The translations under genes and the position numbers were made by a program. This document shows positions 13,961-26,400 of a stretch of 64,000 bases of DNA, piece after piece. How positions within the stretch are numbered: the first letter of the stretch is position 1; every line of letters begins with the position of its first letter. The notes under the pieces are model-generated. The model did not search any database. It was not told the origin of the DNA and was given only the letters and a program-made list of their open reading frames with translations. The DNA lies in the NCBI GenBank assembly GCA_038025085.1, contig CM076139.1:21779307-21843306 (forward strand). Direction: 5' to 3'. This DNA is from Tetragonia tetragonoides (Eukaryota > Streptophyta > Magnoliopsida > Caryophyllales > Aizoaceae).

Positions 13961-14194
13961 TAAGGATTGGATTGATGATAATATTAAAAATAATGATAGT
14001 TGGTCTACTACTTTTGCAACCACGCTCTGGTGGTTGTGGAGGTGGAGAAATACAAGGACTTGGTGATCCCTCTGAAATTCCCCATAATCGTAGCCTTTTT
14101 ATGAAAAATAAAAGCCATGAATACCTCGAGGCTGAGTCTAGGCGGCAAGTGAGGCTTTGTGGCTCTAAACGCCTACGAACGGAAGTCTATATTC

Positions 14195-14709
14195 GTTGGT
14201 CGTCACCACCACTGGGATGGGTGAAATTAAACACAGATGGGGCTGCTAAAGGCAACCCCGGTCCAACAGATAGGGGTGGTGTTTTCCGTTCGGATAATGG
14301 TGCCTTCATCCGTGCGTTTGCAGCCAAGATGGGTATGGCTTCATCCCTCATGGCTGAGCTTTTAGCTATCCTTCATGGGTTGCGTATTGCTAGACGTATG
14401 GGTATTTCTAAGCTTGAGGTTGAGACGGACTCTGAGCTCGCATTCAACCTCCTTCGCTCTCCTACACCACAGTTTAGTCCTCACTAGTTCATCCTTGAGC
14501 AATGCAAAGAGATTTTAAGAGGAACACCTTGGCAAGTAAAAGTTCAACATGTCTACAGGGAAGCTAATGCTGCAGTGGACTGGCTCGCTAATTTTAGTTT
14601 TTCTCGTAACACTGCTCTTAGTAAATTTGAGGCCCCTATCCCTGAGATGATGCCTGTGCTCTTCGAAGACCTTGTTGGTTTCGCTAAGCCTAGAATGACT
14701 ATCTTGTAA
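14195..14709 (+). pseudogene. LINE RNase H domain with one internal stop
   Basis: Reads WVKLNTDGAAKGNPGP (first catalytic Asp), MAELLAILHGL (Glu), LEVETDSELAFNLL (Asp), then a TAG at 14485, then in the same frame QVKVQHVYREANAAVDWLA (final acidic motif) to a TAA ending at 14709. All four catalytic positions are visible. It would degrade the RNA of the RNA:DNA hybrid. The domain is characteristic of one class of plant L1 elements; the LINE at 31608-35060 lacks it. Confidence 0.92.
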
Positions 14710-14771
14710 TTTTTATTTTAGTTTTGCTTTGGGCGTTCTTTAACGCCTTCCATTTCACCAAAAAAAAAAAA

Positions 14772-16050
14772 TTTCTAAAGTTGAACCTTTTATTCTGTTT
14801 TTCCTTTTTTTTCTTTTTCTTTTTGAAAACTATTTCTGTTTTTTCTCGTCCTTTTTATTTGGTACCACACTATGACTTTCAACCATTCTTTCAAGAATTT
14901 ACCCAAGTCATAAGAGTATACATCATGAAATATAACAAAAATCCAAGCAATTCTTAATTCACAAGTCTCACAACAAAAGGGTTAAATATGATTTTTACGC
15001 TCAAAAGGCTTGTGCTGCGGGTGAAAGAAAAAGAACAGGCAAAGTTCAAAGTGGCTCACAACGGATAAAATGCTTAGGTACGCTTATCTGGCAAATGTGT
15101 GCTAAAAGGCCAAAGAATGTCTCGATCATACTTGTTTAGTCAATGTCAAGTGCGACCTCAACGGAAAAAAGAGGAATAAATTCTCTTCGGAGAGGTTGAG
15201 AAAACTCTCTCCAAGGTGAGTTCTAGAAACCAAACTTATAGGGAATTTCATAGATCAAAGACAAAATAGACCATAATGATGCAGTCTTCAAGGCTCAACA
15301 CTCATATAGGTCAAGTTGGCCTATCTAACTCAACTATACAACATTAAAGAGTCACCATGCATCATGGATTCCAAAAGTTATGAATTGCAAGAACAATCAT
15401 GCTATATAAATCTTAGGATCAAACCCATTTTCACTGGAAGAAGGGTCAATTACTTTGAGTTTTCACAGTAAAATGAGAATCATCATATAAGGATCATATT
15501 TAAATAGTTTTTTTCCATCACATAAGAGAAAGTGCCAAGTTACATAAAATAATCTACGTTTCCTCTAAATTCATAGAATGATCACATCTCAATTATCTTT
15601 TTGTTTTCACCACATAAGAATAAAAAGTGCCAAGTTGCATGAAATCGAGCGTTCCTCTAAATTCACAAGCATGATAGAATACAAAAGCTTAATAACTTGT
15701 CATAAACATATATATGCAATAACAAATTAGAACAATATCACATATATCCATCCAATCCCTATTTTTAATCGTAACTCGTTGTGACCCTAACTTTTTACTA
15801 TATTTTTCGAACAACAACTCTTTTATGAGATAGCAAAAATATTATTTTTTTCTTTCATCGGTATCATTTTTTATCCATTACTTTCATATTTGTGCTATTA
15901 AGTATCTGTGTATTTGTGCCCTCATATAAACTTTAGATTTTTCGAAACCCAATTTAGACATAGTTACCCCACCTCCTAGTTTGAAGTCTAAACCACCTAA
16001 TGATTACTCAATGTCTTTAAGTCTCGGATCGAGTACCCAACAATTATGCT
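14772..16050. other. Non-coding AT-rich DNA, probably more gypsy-like internal/UTR sequence
   Basis: No coding domain, RNA gene or clear repeat seen. The texture (for example CGCTCAAAAGGCTTGTGCTG, many short direct repeats such as AAGTGCCAAGTT at ~15530 and ~15630) resembles the 3' untranslated internal region of the element at 8811-9148, but no decisive motif supports this. Confidence 0.35.
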
Positions 16051-16053
16051 CAG

Positions 16054-16789
16054 CTAGGGTTGTACCCGAGCCAGGTCAAACTTTGCTTTGTTCGAGCTCG
16101 TTCGCGAGCTCGTCATGCTAATTTGAGTTGAAACGACCTTTGATAATAGATCTCGAGCTCAAGTTCAATAATGTTATTGAACTCGAGCTCGACTCGTTTC
16201 AACTCAATTAGATAAGCAAGCCGATCTCAAGGCGCTAAATGAGTTGAGCTCAAGTCGAACTCGTTGTCAAACATATAAATTTAAAAAATATATCTTGATA
16301 AATTTTTTATAAATATTGATACAATTAATATACTCTTATTAATATACAATCTGTTGATGTAACAACTAGTAATACTGTCTAGCTTTTGTGTTTGTAGTGA
16401 TGATGATTAGTAGAGTCATGTATATCTCCCCCCCTGATATGCCAATATGCGTGTTTGAGAAATGTAGCTAATAAAGTTTGTACCTTACACTATCATTTTT
16501 GGTAATACAATTACTCACATTTTTACCAAAAAATAAAAAAAAAAATAAAAAAAAATATACTAAAATAACAGAATCAAGGTTTAAAAAAGTTTGAACGATG
16601 TTCGAACGAGCTGTTCGCAAAATAATTAAGCCGAACACAGGCAACTCGATCTTAAACAAGCTCGAAAATTTCCGAGCTCAGCTCGTTTGCTAATAAACAA
16701 GTTTTGTTTGGACTTTGACCGAGTTTGTTCCTGAACGGTTCGCGAATGTTTTGATTCATTTGCAAGTTGCAACCGTATGCTTACCCCTG
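16054..16789. mobile_element. GAGCTCG-rich hAT-like non-autonomous element
   Basis: Left end TAGGGTTGTACCCGAGCC and right end CGTATGCTTACCCCTG are roughly inverted. The ends carry many GAGCTCG/CGAGCTC motifs in opposite orientations (16090-16260 and 16600-16700) around an AT-rich core. This is the common plant MITE type with TAGGGGTG-like termini. No transposase; TSD not resolved, so the exact ends are uncertain. Confidence 0.55.
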
Positions 16790-16849
16790 TATAGCCCGGA
16801 CTCCATATTCGGGTCGGTAGTAGCCCAATAACGGGTGGGTAGAAGAACG

Positions 16850-18303
16850 GGATGCAATTGCATTCATTCAGCAATTCACCCCACCCATTTTGAACGGTTC
16901 AGTCCACTCTCTCTCTCCTCTCTCTCTCTCTCCTCTCTCTCTCTCTCCTCTCTCTCTCTCCACCAGGCGCCCAGGCCAGCCCTGAAATCGAGCCGATCAG
17001 CCACCGACCGCCGGCTTCAACTACGAGTCCGAGGTCCGTCTGACCAACTCCCTGACCGGTGACCATCACCAGAACCGGGACCCAAAAACGAGCTATTTAT
17101 GTAATTTTCGCCAAACCCTATCTTCTTTTATTTTCAATTACGTTTTGGTTGCAATTTGGGCAATTTATCTGTTTTGATTGATTGATGATTATGGAATGTT
17201 GGTAATTTTATGTTTGAAATTGATTGATAATAATCTAGGGTGGAATTATTTGGATTTTTGATTATTTGGATATTTTTGTTGGTTGGTAGACTAAGTTGTA
17301 GAATGGGGTTTTGACTACTTGGATTTCAGATATCAAATATGATTGAAATTGGTTGTGAAATTGTGATGTTGGAATTTTGGAAACTCTCTAGCAACTACTG
17401 TTATGGCCGAAGAACAACGTAGCTGGCTATTCTAGAAACCCCTATTAGTTTCACCCTTTATAAGGTCAATTGATGCTTCAAATTTGTAGATTTAGGGTTT
17501 TCTGGTGCAAATCCTAGGCTTGACGGTTCGAAATGGCATGGGGTTGAAATTTGTTTCCCTGCATTGAAGAAGGATGCTGTTTGTTTTTTTGTATATTGAT
17601 GAGGTTTTAAAAAGAGTAGTAATCGAGACACAGTGGCTATTTGCAAGGTTATTTTGATGAGGTGCAGTTGAGGAGCCTTCAGGTGCCGTGCTGGAGGCCC
17701 TCGGCTCGGTGCACATAAATTCAGCCTTTTATTCAGTTGCCTCCCATACTTTTCTTTTATTTTGTATGTCGTGAACAATTGTTTTATAGCATGCTATATA
17801 CAATATGAACTGTTATTATGGTGCGTTTTTGCTTGTTTTCATGATTCGTGACTGTGTCGTAAATATTCTGTGTCTGATTGACTGTAGTTTAATTCAAAAA
17901 ACGTTCACCTGGCTCTCCTTGGCCCCTTGTGTTTTTGACTTTTAACTGTGCGTAGGCTCTTGGAGGATTAGGACCTTTATTGCCTCAATGCATTCCACTA
18001 GTGATACCTGTTTAATTACTCGTTAAACAGTTGAATTTGCGCTGTCTAATTCAGTTGTTTTTCTTTCTTCAGTTACGTCTTCTCTCTCTTTTCTTGGTTA
18101 GGTTATACGAGAGCACTAGCTTTGAATTCTTTTCTTGTAGGACTTTGTAGTTGGCCTTTTCATTCTTCCTTCCCTTTTTCTTTTTTCTGGGGGTGGGGGT
18201 GGGTTGGTCTCTGAGCTGATTTTTTTTTTGTGCATAAGCATAACAACGTGTGCATGTGAAGCTCCTTGATGGTTCAATTTTTATGTTTGTTCAGCAATTT
18301 TAG
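16850..18303 (+). other. Probable promoter-proximal 5' UTR and first intron of the zinc-knuckle gene
   Basis: The ATG at 18304 is directly preceded by CAGCAATTTTAG, a good splice acceptor, so an intron very likely ends at 18303. The 5' UTR exon is probably the CT-rich, GC-richer stretch around 16900-17090; candidate donors are at 17059 (GGTGACC) and 17100 (GTAATTTTC). I cannot choose between them. The rest is T-rich intron-like DNA without features. Confidence 0.55.
16907..16960. repeat. CT-rich microsatellite in probable 5' UTR
   Basis: Runs of CTCTCTCTC interrupted by CC. Pyrimidine-rich 5' leaders are common in plant genes, and this one precedes the zinc-knuckle gene. Confidence 0.85.
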
Positions 18304-20940
18304 ATGGCAAACAGACCAGATTTGGATGATGATGAAGATTTTAGTGAGATCTACAAGGCTTACACTGGGCCACTTGGATCTTCTGCTCCCAATGTACAAG
18401 AAAAAGAAAAAACAAACAGCAAAAGGTCCCATGCTAGTTCTGACGAGGAAGAGGAGCGTGACCCTAATGCTGTCCCAACTGATTTTACTAGCCGAGAGGC
18501 CAAGGTTTGGGAGGCTAAATCTAAAGCTACTGAGAGGAACTGGAAGAAAAGGAAGGAAGAAGAAATGATCTGCAAAATCTGTGGAGAATCAGGTCACTTC
18601 ACTCAGGTAGGGTTGACTGATATTTATACTTATATGTGCTAATTATGTTATCTCAAGAAAATAGGGTCTTTATCAACCTCTGAATGAGATCTTTTCTGAT
18701 TGTTCTTAACTTTCTCCAATATTCCTGAGTATTGTACCCATTTCTGGAATCCTTGCTTAACATTCCCACCTCAAACATGTAAGTGCCACATTTACCTTCC
18801 CGTTGTGCATAATTAAGAGATCAGAAACTGGGTGTTCCCCTTTGTACATGAATGTTGGTATTTCATTTTGTATATTGTACACGTTCTGATTGGTTGTGAA
18901 TTATATGCCTTATTGTCATATTCTTTGTATTTGGCTTCTTTGTGGATGCTGTGGCTAAATACTGCTGGAATGGAAAACAAATGCAGGGTTGCCCGTCAAC
19001 CCTTGGAGGACACCGCAACTCCCAGGATTTCTTTGAAAGGGTTGCTGCAAGAGACAAGCATGTCCGAGCACTTTTCACAGATAAGGTGATAGAGAGGATT
19101 GAGAGGGATATTGGCTGCAAAATCAAGATGGATGAGAAGTTTATAATCGTCAGTGGCAAAGATAGACTTGTTTTGAGAAAAGGTGTAGATGCTGTTCATA
19201 AAGTCATAAAAGATGAATGTAACGAAAGGAGTTCTCCTGGTTCTCATGTGGGAAGATCTAGGTCACCTGAGCGTAGTCCTCTTGGAAATCGGTTTTTACG
19301 CTCAGAATCCCAAAGATCTAACCCTAGTCCTAGAAATACATCACAGTTTCATCAGAGGTTTGGCAGGCAAGATAGAGGTGTGGAGGATCGTATTCGTGGG
19401 GATTTGCAGAAACCCTCTAGGAATTCTCCACAAGGTAGGCAAACTATAAGATATACCTGTAGTGCCCGTATAGAACTAAGAGTTCGATGACCATGATGCC
19501 TTACTATATCTCCTTGTTCTCAAGCATAACTGCGATTTGTAATCGATTCTTATATTTAAGATATGTGAAGTTCGAGTAATGGTTGTTGGTTATCTTTTTG
19601 TGAGCAGCAAGAGGTAAGTTCTTATATTCAAGCTATACTATGTCGGAAACTGAAGTGAGTTTTGCGGATGGGTCTGATTTTACTGGATTGTCCTCAAAAG
19701 AAAGTGTAAACTGCATCAGACACATTTTAAGTGTAGTCTGTCTAATTAGAAGCTCAGAGCTACCATTTATGTTAGGCAACCCCCCCGAATCAAGTGGTTA
19801 ACATAGTATTCATTTGTTGAAGCTTATGTTAATGATGGGCGAAGAGGTCGGTCAAGTCATTCAAGGTCTCCAGCACACGTCCCTTACAGTGGCAATTCAT
19901 ATAATGCATATGAAGCTCATAGACAGAGTCTAGGTTCCTATAGATCTGATGGGTGGGAAGCAGAGAGACGGGATTCTGATGTTCATGCCGACAGTAAATT
20001 CGAGCGTTCTTCACTCCCACAGACATTAGAAGATCTAGAATCAGAATACAAAAGAGAAGCTATGGATCTTGCCAGACTTCGGGACCAGCAAGAAGATGAA
20101 GAGAATTACAAGCATCGGGAGGTATAAATATGTATATATTTATGTTTTGTTTCTTTTTACTCCTTTTTTAAATGCATTGGCTTGGTTGCAAAAGAGCATT
20201 TTGAGGAGCATATGGTGTGGTGAAGAAGTTTGACATGTTTGACCTGTCAATACGGTAATTCAAGTTTGTGAAAATTAGCATAATTGTTTGATTTTGGAAA
20301 GCATTTTCGGATCCATAAGACGTAAAGTAATACATGATCAAGTGCTTATAAAAATATTACACATTCTGCTTTTAAATAAACAAATAACTCCTTCCCTTTA
20401 TTTGTAGTTTGAAACATTCAATCTGCTACTGCTGATATCTATTTGCTCATATACCAACACCTCTTACAAAAACTGCTAATGCAATGTGCTAGTCAAACCT
20501 AATAATGATCACTGCTAAGCTAATTGCTAACATTTGAACAAGACCATTGTGACATAGATACCAAATCTGACTCTGGGGTTTAAAAATGTCAGGTTACAAC
20601 GGATTTGAGAGAGACTTACATGAAAAGGCTTTCTGCTTTGCGAGGCTCTCATGCAAAACAGTGGGAAGAGTTCCTTAACTTGGATGCACAGAGGCGTGAG
20701 CAGCAGGTGCACAAGCAGCAGATGTCCACTCCTGGTTTTGGTGGTTATCAGCAGTCAACGTACTCTGATTATGAGTCATTGGGCAATCAGCCCTATGCTG
20801 GCACCAATTTTCATGTGGAGCCAAGAGGCCAGTATGCAAGTCCCAGTGAAAGCTATCCACACTCAAGGCCACGTGACTCGTACAATGACTTCCAGCGTCA
20901 GAGGCTTGAAGGTTATGGGAGAGCATACAACCGATACTAA
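18304..20940 (+). CDS. CCHC zinc-knuckle and KH-like domain protein (5 coding exons)
   Basis: Predicted exons 18304-18606, 18987-19434, 19608-19613 (microexon), 19823-20121 and 20593-20940 join in frame to about 467 codons. Residues 30-70 are acidic/charged; a zinc knuckle CKICGESGHFTQGC spans the exon 1/2 junction with exact CX2CX4HX4C spacing; then FFERVAARDKHVRALF and a KH-like fold (IERIERDIGCKIKMDEKFII, then VSGKDRLVLRKGVDAVHKVI). The middle is Arg/Ser-rich (GRSRSPERSP and RGRSSHSRSP), followed by an acidic/coiled segment (LEDLESEYKREAMDLARLRD) and a Tyr/Gln/Gly-rich tail ending GRAYNRY. Zinc knuckle, KH and RS-like segments are all RNA-binding features, so a nuclear role in RNA processing is inferred; no specific function is claimed. 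Every junction is GT/AG. Codon 1 follows a splice acceptor, with no other in-frame ATG upstream in the exon. Confidence 0.88.
19608..19613 (+). other. Putative 6-nt microexon (CAAGAG)
   Basis: Exon 2 ends in phase 1 (CCACAAG before GTAGGC) and the next long exon starts at 19823 with CT. Between them TGAGCAG/CAAGAG/GTAAGTT offers an acceptor, six bases and a near-consensus donor. Including it adds two residues (Ala-Arg-Ala instead of Ala) and keeps the frame; skipping it also keeps the frame. Confidence 0.5.
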
Positions 20941-21940
20941 AGTATTTATGCTGTGACAGATATCGGTGAGTTTGTCTAGCTCTTATGTCAAGTTGATGTA
21001 TATTCTTGGATTTTCTTCTCTTGTAAGTGCTTCACAAATTTGTGAGGACCTGGCTCCATCTGTTATTGAGATTCAGAGCCTACGAATTCCTCTCTAGGTC
21101 GTACCGTGGATCCACATTGGAATCGGTTGGTTCCATTGAGGTGTACAGTCCTGTTCCTGTGAATTATATAATTACTTCGTAAAAGGATATTAGGTGCTGT
21201 GGTCCTAGACTTCTAGTAGTAGTAGATACTTAGATCTTTTTCTCTTCCTCTTTTATTGTTTTGTGGTAGATTAAAATTTTCACTTCGAAACTTTTCAGGG
21301 CTCAGGCTTGATGATTACATATGCTAGTGGAGTCCGAACCTAGGTAAGTTCTTTAGATTTTTTAGGTTTAGAAAGACTCGGTGGAGATTTGTGTTAGTGT
21401 AATTCAATGGCCTTATGAGTTGTGACAGTGCTTTCTCATACTAGTTGCTTCTGAAAGTTGAGTTGTGACCCGTGTTTGCCCGTTAGTTATACCTGGCCTA
21501 CATTTGAACATGTTTATTTGCTTTTGCATTGTTCAATCAAAATTGAAAGGCCTTTTTGTTCTAAGCAAGTTGTGAAGTTTCAACTGCAGCTATTGAGTAG
21601 GGCAAGAGTATATCTCTGTTTATCTGTGTTTTGATGGTGTAACCATTATCGTATGCTCATGCCATTCCGTATAGTACATGGCCAGCCTCATCCCTCTTCA
21701 AAGTGAATATGTTGCAGTCAAATAGGCAGTAATAATGCCATTGAGTAGAATTTGGAGCTGCAAACATAATCAAAATAGAAATAGCTCCATGTCCACTCAA
21801 GCTAAGCTATGGTTTGCTTTTTTTGGATTATTCACATACATTGGCTGCTAAAGTTCATTTGCGCAGTGACATTTGACTTCATTTTGTTTTCAATAATTAG
21901 AGTTTAGCATGCCAAGCATGCTTAAAGTACACCTCTAAAT
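20941..21940 (+). other. 3' UTR of the zinc-knuckle gene and following spacer
   Basis: The stop TAA ends at 20940. Downstream GACAGATATCG/GTGAGTTT at about 20966 looks like a splice donor, so a 3' UTR intron is possible. No clear polyadenylation site was chosen. From about 21350 to 21940 nothing is recognised. Confidence 0.45.
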
Positions 21941-22039
21941 TTGACTCCTTTGATCGAGAACAGTCAAACGACCACCATAACAATTACGACAGCTATGAGG
22001 GAGAGACAATGCACAATTTGGAAGAAATTTAAAGTCAGG

Positions 22040-22335
22040 CTCCTTGTTCAATTTTCTGAGCATCCTAGACAAGGCGTCCATGCATGGAAGGAAAAAATAG
22101 GCGACATTCGGTCACCCTGCCTTAACTCCCATATTGGCTATTGCTAGGGAAGAAGCCCCTTGGGCTCTTATTTAATCATGATTTGAAAACATTGCTGTAA
22201 AATTTGGCCATAACCACCGCATGAACAAACCAAAGTTGATACCTTCTATCACATTTCTGAAAAATGACCAATTTCTTGTGTCGTATGTCTTTTGAATGTC
22301 TACCTTTATCGTACTATGGTAATAAGGCTGTTCAC
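22040..22335 (-). pseudogene. LINE reverse transcriptase fragment
   Basis: Minus strand reads STIKVDIQKTYDTRNWSFF (RT motif A, with the catalytic Asp in KVDIQK) and VIEGINFG, then after frame breaks a degraded LRQGD-MSP motif and HAWTPCLGC (for CMD-LSRML). About 300 bp of palm domain; no FADD box or ends. Confidence 0.8.
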
Positions 22336-22776
22336 CAAGAGTAATGATAAAGGTAGAAATTCTCGAATTCAAATTCTATCTTTAGCAAGTGCTCAAGAAC
22401 AAACATGTTTCTCTCACATATGTACATATGGAACTCAAATACACCTAAATTTAACAAAAGTAAATTTCAAAGTAATTTTGGTTAAATTAGCAAAAGTTTT
22501 ATATTATTTTGAATTTTTTAAAGATATATACATATTGAGTAACTTACGAATTTATCAACTAGAGTTGAGGTCAATATAATATAGGAAGAGGTATCTCGAT
22601 TGCCATTTACTCACACATTTCTTTACTGGATTAGAAAAAAGACTAGGCTAGTTTAGGTTGTGAGTCGAGCTGAGCTTGACTCGCATCGAGCTAACATTAG
22701 TCACCTAGCTCAATTAGTAGCCCTAAGCCCGTTTACCTGTCCATGAGTTAGGATGTCATTCTTCATTGCTCACCTA
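22336..22776. other. Non-coding spacer
   Basis: AT-rich, no genes. Around 22655-22730 short GTCGAGCTGAGCTTGACTCG motifs resemble the end of a GAGCTCG-rich element like that at 16054-16789. Confidence 0.4.
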
Positions 22777-23025
22777 GACGCGTGATACACAAACGCCTGA
22801 TTTCGTTCTCCAACACGTTCTTCATCAGTTTTTTTGTTTGTTTGTTTATAAGTTAATTTATTAATTTTTTTTATAAGACTCTTTTGCTTAGACGCATGAT
22901 GCACAAATGCCCGCTATAGTTCTCCAACACGCTCTTCATCAGTTTTTTTTTTTTTTTTTTTTTTCTTTTTTTGCTTTTGTGTTTGTTTATCAAATCAATT
23001 TATTAATTTTTTTGATAAGACTCTT
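22777..23025. repeat. Tandem duplication, ~114-bp period
   Basis: GACGCGTGATACACAAACGC... at 22777 recurs as GACGCATGATGCACAAATGC... at 22891, each followed by TTCTCCAACACG, TCTTCATCAG, a T-rich run and TTATTAATTTTTTTNATAAGACTCTT. Two diverged copies; the second has a longer poly-T. Confidence 0.85.
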
Positions 23026-23454
23026 GTGCGGGCTTTTGCCTTCGTTTTTCTCTTCTTTTTTTGTTTGGTCGAGGCAAGGGCAACTATTCCTATAGTTCTA
23101 TATAGGAAATACATGTTAATTATATACTTAATTTTCTAAACTACATATCATTTATCAACGAAATACGCTATCTACCATAATAGGTTAAATTCTAAACAAC
23201 TTTCAACTAAATTCATGATTAATATAGGGTATATGCCCACTACTACCCCTAATCATATGACTAGTTAATAGATCCACTAACCTCACTATTCCTATTATTA
23301 GGAAATAGAATTTGCCACTAAATAGTAAAACTATATTTCTAATAATGTATTTTTAATTAATTTTGGAGCATGTTTTAACAGATTGAGGTATGAGGAAAAA
23401 AAGTTATGTGGAAGATACTAGGTCTCATAGACCAAAGTTATTAGCAGAGGCATA

Positions 23455-26400
23455 TCTAGGATTTTGAAGTTGGGTGTGCACAAATTTAATTATATAGATA
23501 ATGTTAAATAAAAAAAAACTTACAAATCTTCTACGTCTCAAAAAAATAAAATAAAAACTACAATTGTTCTCGACTATTCTTCAGACTTTGAAAGAGATTT
23601 AAAATATCATCATTACTTATGTTTAAAAAAATACGTTTTACTATAAAAAGTCACCAAACAATCATTCAAGAACTGATTGCCTATATTGTTGCGCAACTTA
23701 TTCTTCACATGACTCTTCACTGAAAATGCCCTTTCTACACTTGTGGTTGCAACTGAAGGATTAACACCAACTTTATAAGTAAATAGACTAGACGATATAT
23801 TTCGTGCTTCTTTGTCTGAACAAGCATCATGGAGAGCGCTCCAATATCCTTTAAACCCTTAAATCTACCATCTCTTCGCATATCATGAATGAAATTATCA
23901 AGTTCATCCTCAAGTTGTAGCAAATCAACACTTAAATACTCATCAGGATAAAATACACCAAGTCTAAGCAACTTTGACTTGTCATATTTCATATGAAGAG
24001 AAGGCATCAAGAGGACTCAAACAAGTTATACAAAGAAGCAACTCCATGCTTACCTCATCAAATCAGCTGTTGAGCTCCTGTATTTGTAACGAAATAACTT
24101 CCACATATAAATCAACTTTGATGTAATGATAGTGTAAAATGACATGTTTCTTACGCTTCTTTCTTCCACAAGAAACGTACTCATCATCCAATTTAAGGAA
24201 CTTCTATACCATTTTCGTCACAAAATGAAGTGACTAATCTCAAAAAAGATTCTCATCCATCATCTTGCCTCATTTGTTCCATTCACTCCTTAGCCAAACT
24301 CACAAGTGATATGGCATTAACAGTATCTTGGCCTTTTCTTTCCAAACAAGTGTATAAATAATTTGTTATCCCAAATACGGCCCTCATCAAATGCAATATA
24401 GAAATGAAATCAAATTATTCAAGTGCAAAGCTAACTACATTAGCTTTTAGTCGATCTTCTGAACTTATAGACTTATCAAAAATTATGTCAAGTACCTTGT
24501 AGATTGCGGGATACAAAAAATAACATTTTTGAGTAACTTATAATGAGATCCTCAATGATTGTCACCTGGTCTCCCCAAACTAAGCTCTTGATTCATACCT
24601 TTCCCGGATTCAAAGACCCCCTTCTTTAACTCTTTTTGCAACATCTGCAACTTGTTCTTCTTTAAGTATTTCATGTCGCTTACGGAAGACTCCAATCACA
24701 TTCAGAAAATTGGTAAGAGTATCAAAAGTCAACCGCACTCATTACTCTTTTTTGAAACAACAACAAGTGTCAATTGAAGTTGATGGGCAAAGTAATGAAT
24801 ATAATATGCATATCGATTTTATGTTATGATCAAATTTTGAAACCATTAGCATTGCCCTTCATGTTACTAGCTCCATCATAACCCTGCCCTCGAATTCTGA
24901 ATGGACTCAATGAGTACTCCGCAAGCATAGAATAAATTGCATCATTAAGAATCAAAGCGATAGTACCTTTAACATGCACAATACCAACAAATCGTTCCGG
25001 TACTACTCCTTGTTTATCATCATAATGCAAACAAAGAGCCATTTGCTCCTTTTTGACAAATCACTGGATTCACCTACCAAATTTGAAAGGTAGTCATCAC
25101 TGAACTTCTGAGTTAACACCACTATTGAGGACTGAACTTTAGAGTAGTTTGGCTTTTTAGGACTCAACTTTTTTTCTTTGGCATTTGAGGACTCCGTTAA
25201 AAGAACCGTAACAGACGAGCGTATAATCTCCTTTCACTCTCCACTTATCTCTATTTCTCTCTCCTGCAATGCCCCAACCTCCATTAGCATCGTTGCCAAA
25301 GAAAATTCATTACCAATAGAAAAATCAAATTAACCAAAAAAAAGGCAGCCAAATCAATTCAGCCAAGAGGAATAATCTGAGCGGCTTCTTCTTCTTCTAT
25401 GTGCAACAACTACTAGTCTTCCCCATTATCATCACCACCCCTTTGTGGCCCTATCAACAATGAAGAATTTCAATCAAATTTCAGCCTTCAATGGACTATT
25501 AACATCCATAGCTTTCAATTGGAAATAAATCTCCTTCAACGCCATAAACAAAACGATTTGATAACAATTTTTAGATCGAAATTACTCATTGAAAAATAAA
25601 ATTTTGATCAAAATTACCAGCAGAAAATCAAATCAAAAATTTTCTTATTAGGAGTTGCCAAAAACAATCTTTAATATGGTGATAAGAAAAGAATTTTGAA
25701 AAGCCAATTAGTGCTCGCTAAAAAATTGTTGCAATAAAAGAGCTAAGAAAATTAGGTGAATATGGAGAGCTTGGCTGCTAATCACTTGAATTATTCAACA
25801 TGCAATAAGAAATCTAAGTTGGATTGTACACCAAACCCTTGCTACTTTTATGCTGGATAATAAATCATTGAATTACAAAGAAAAAAATCAAGGCCAAGTG
25901 ACGAAATCAAACCTCAATTTCATGGCCTTCAATCTCCTTTGACTTGTGGATGGAATGAATGTAAACAATTCGCAGGACATTTGTTTAATTACTTTGAGAT
26001 GGGAATATAGTAGGATTGGGTTAGAATATTGTGGAGAGAGAGAGACAGACAGAGAGAGAGAAAATAAATGGAGTTTTGAGATGGATTAGAAAAATTCTGG
26101 TTTGAGGTTGTGAGTTGTGATGCAGGGGAGGAGGAGAGAAGACGGTATTTTGATTTTATTTTTTATTTTTTTTTTTGACAAGAAACGCAGCACGTGGGGA
26201 AAGAGAAGTCTTCCCCTGCCACGTCAGCTTAACAAACCTGATCTATTAAAATATAACAGAATAGTTAAGGGAGTCCTCAAATACCAAAGAAAAAAAGTTG
26301 AGTCCTAAAAGACTAAACTATACTAAAGTTCAGTCCTCTGTAGAGGTGTTAACTCTGAACTTCTTAATAATGATCTTAGTTGTTTCTTTGTAACAAGTAT

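Larger units (their letters stand above)
10885..14771 (+). mobile_element. L1-type LINE with RNase H, 5'-truncated, inactivated
   Basis: ORF2-like coding remnants in order: C-terminal part of the AP-type endonuclease, reverse transcriptase, zinc-binding zf-RVT region and RNase H, followed by a 3' UTR and poly-A (14760-14771). The homology starts mid-endonuclease (PWILTAVYG near 10890), so ORF1 and the N-terminal endonuclease are missing. At least five frame changes plus in-frame stops separate the pieces. No convincing TSD was found. It lies inside the decayed gypsy-like region, which resembles the flanks on both sides. Confidence 0.93.

Noticed and set aside
16040..16795. 8-bp TSD for the GAGCTCG-rich element
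   Set aside because: Flanks TTATGCT and TATAGCCC do not match convincingly, so ends remain approximate.
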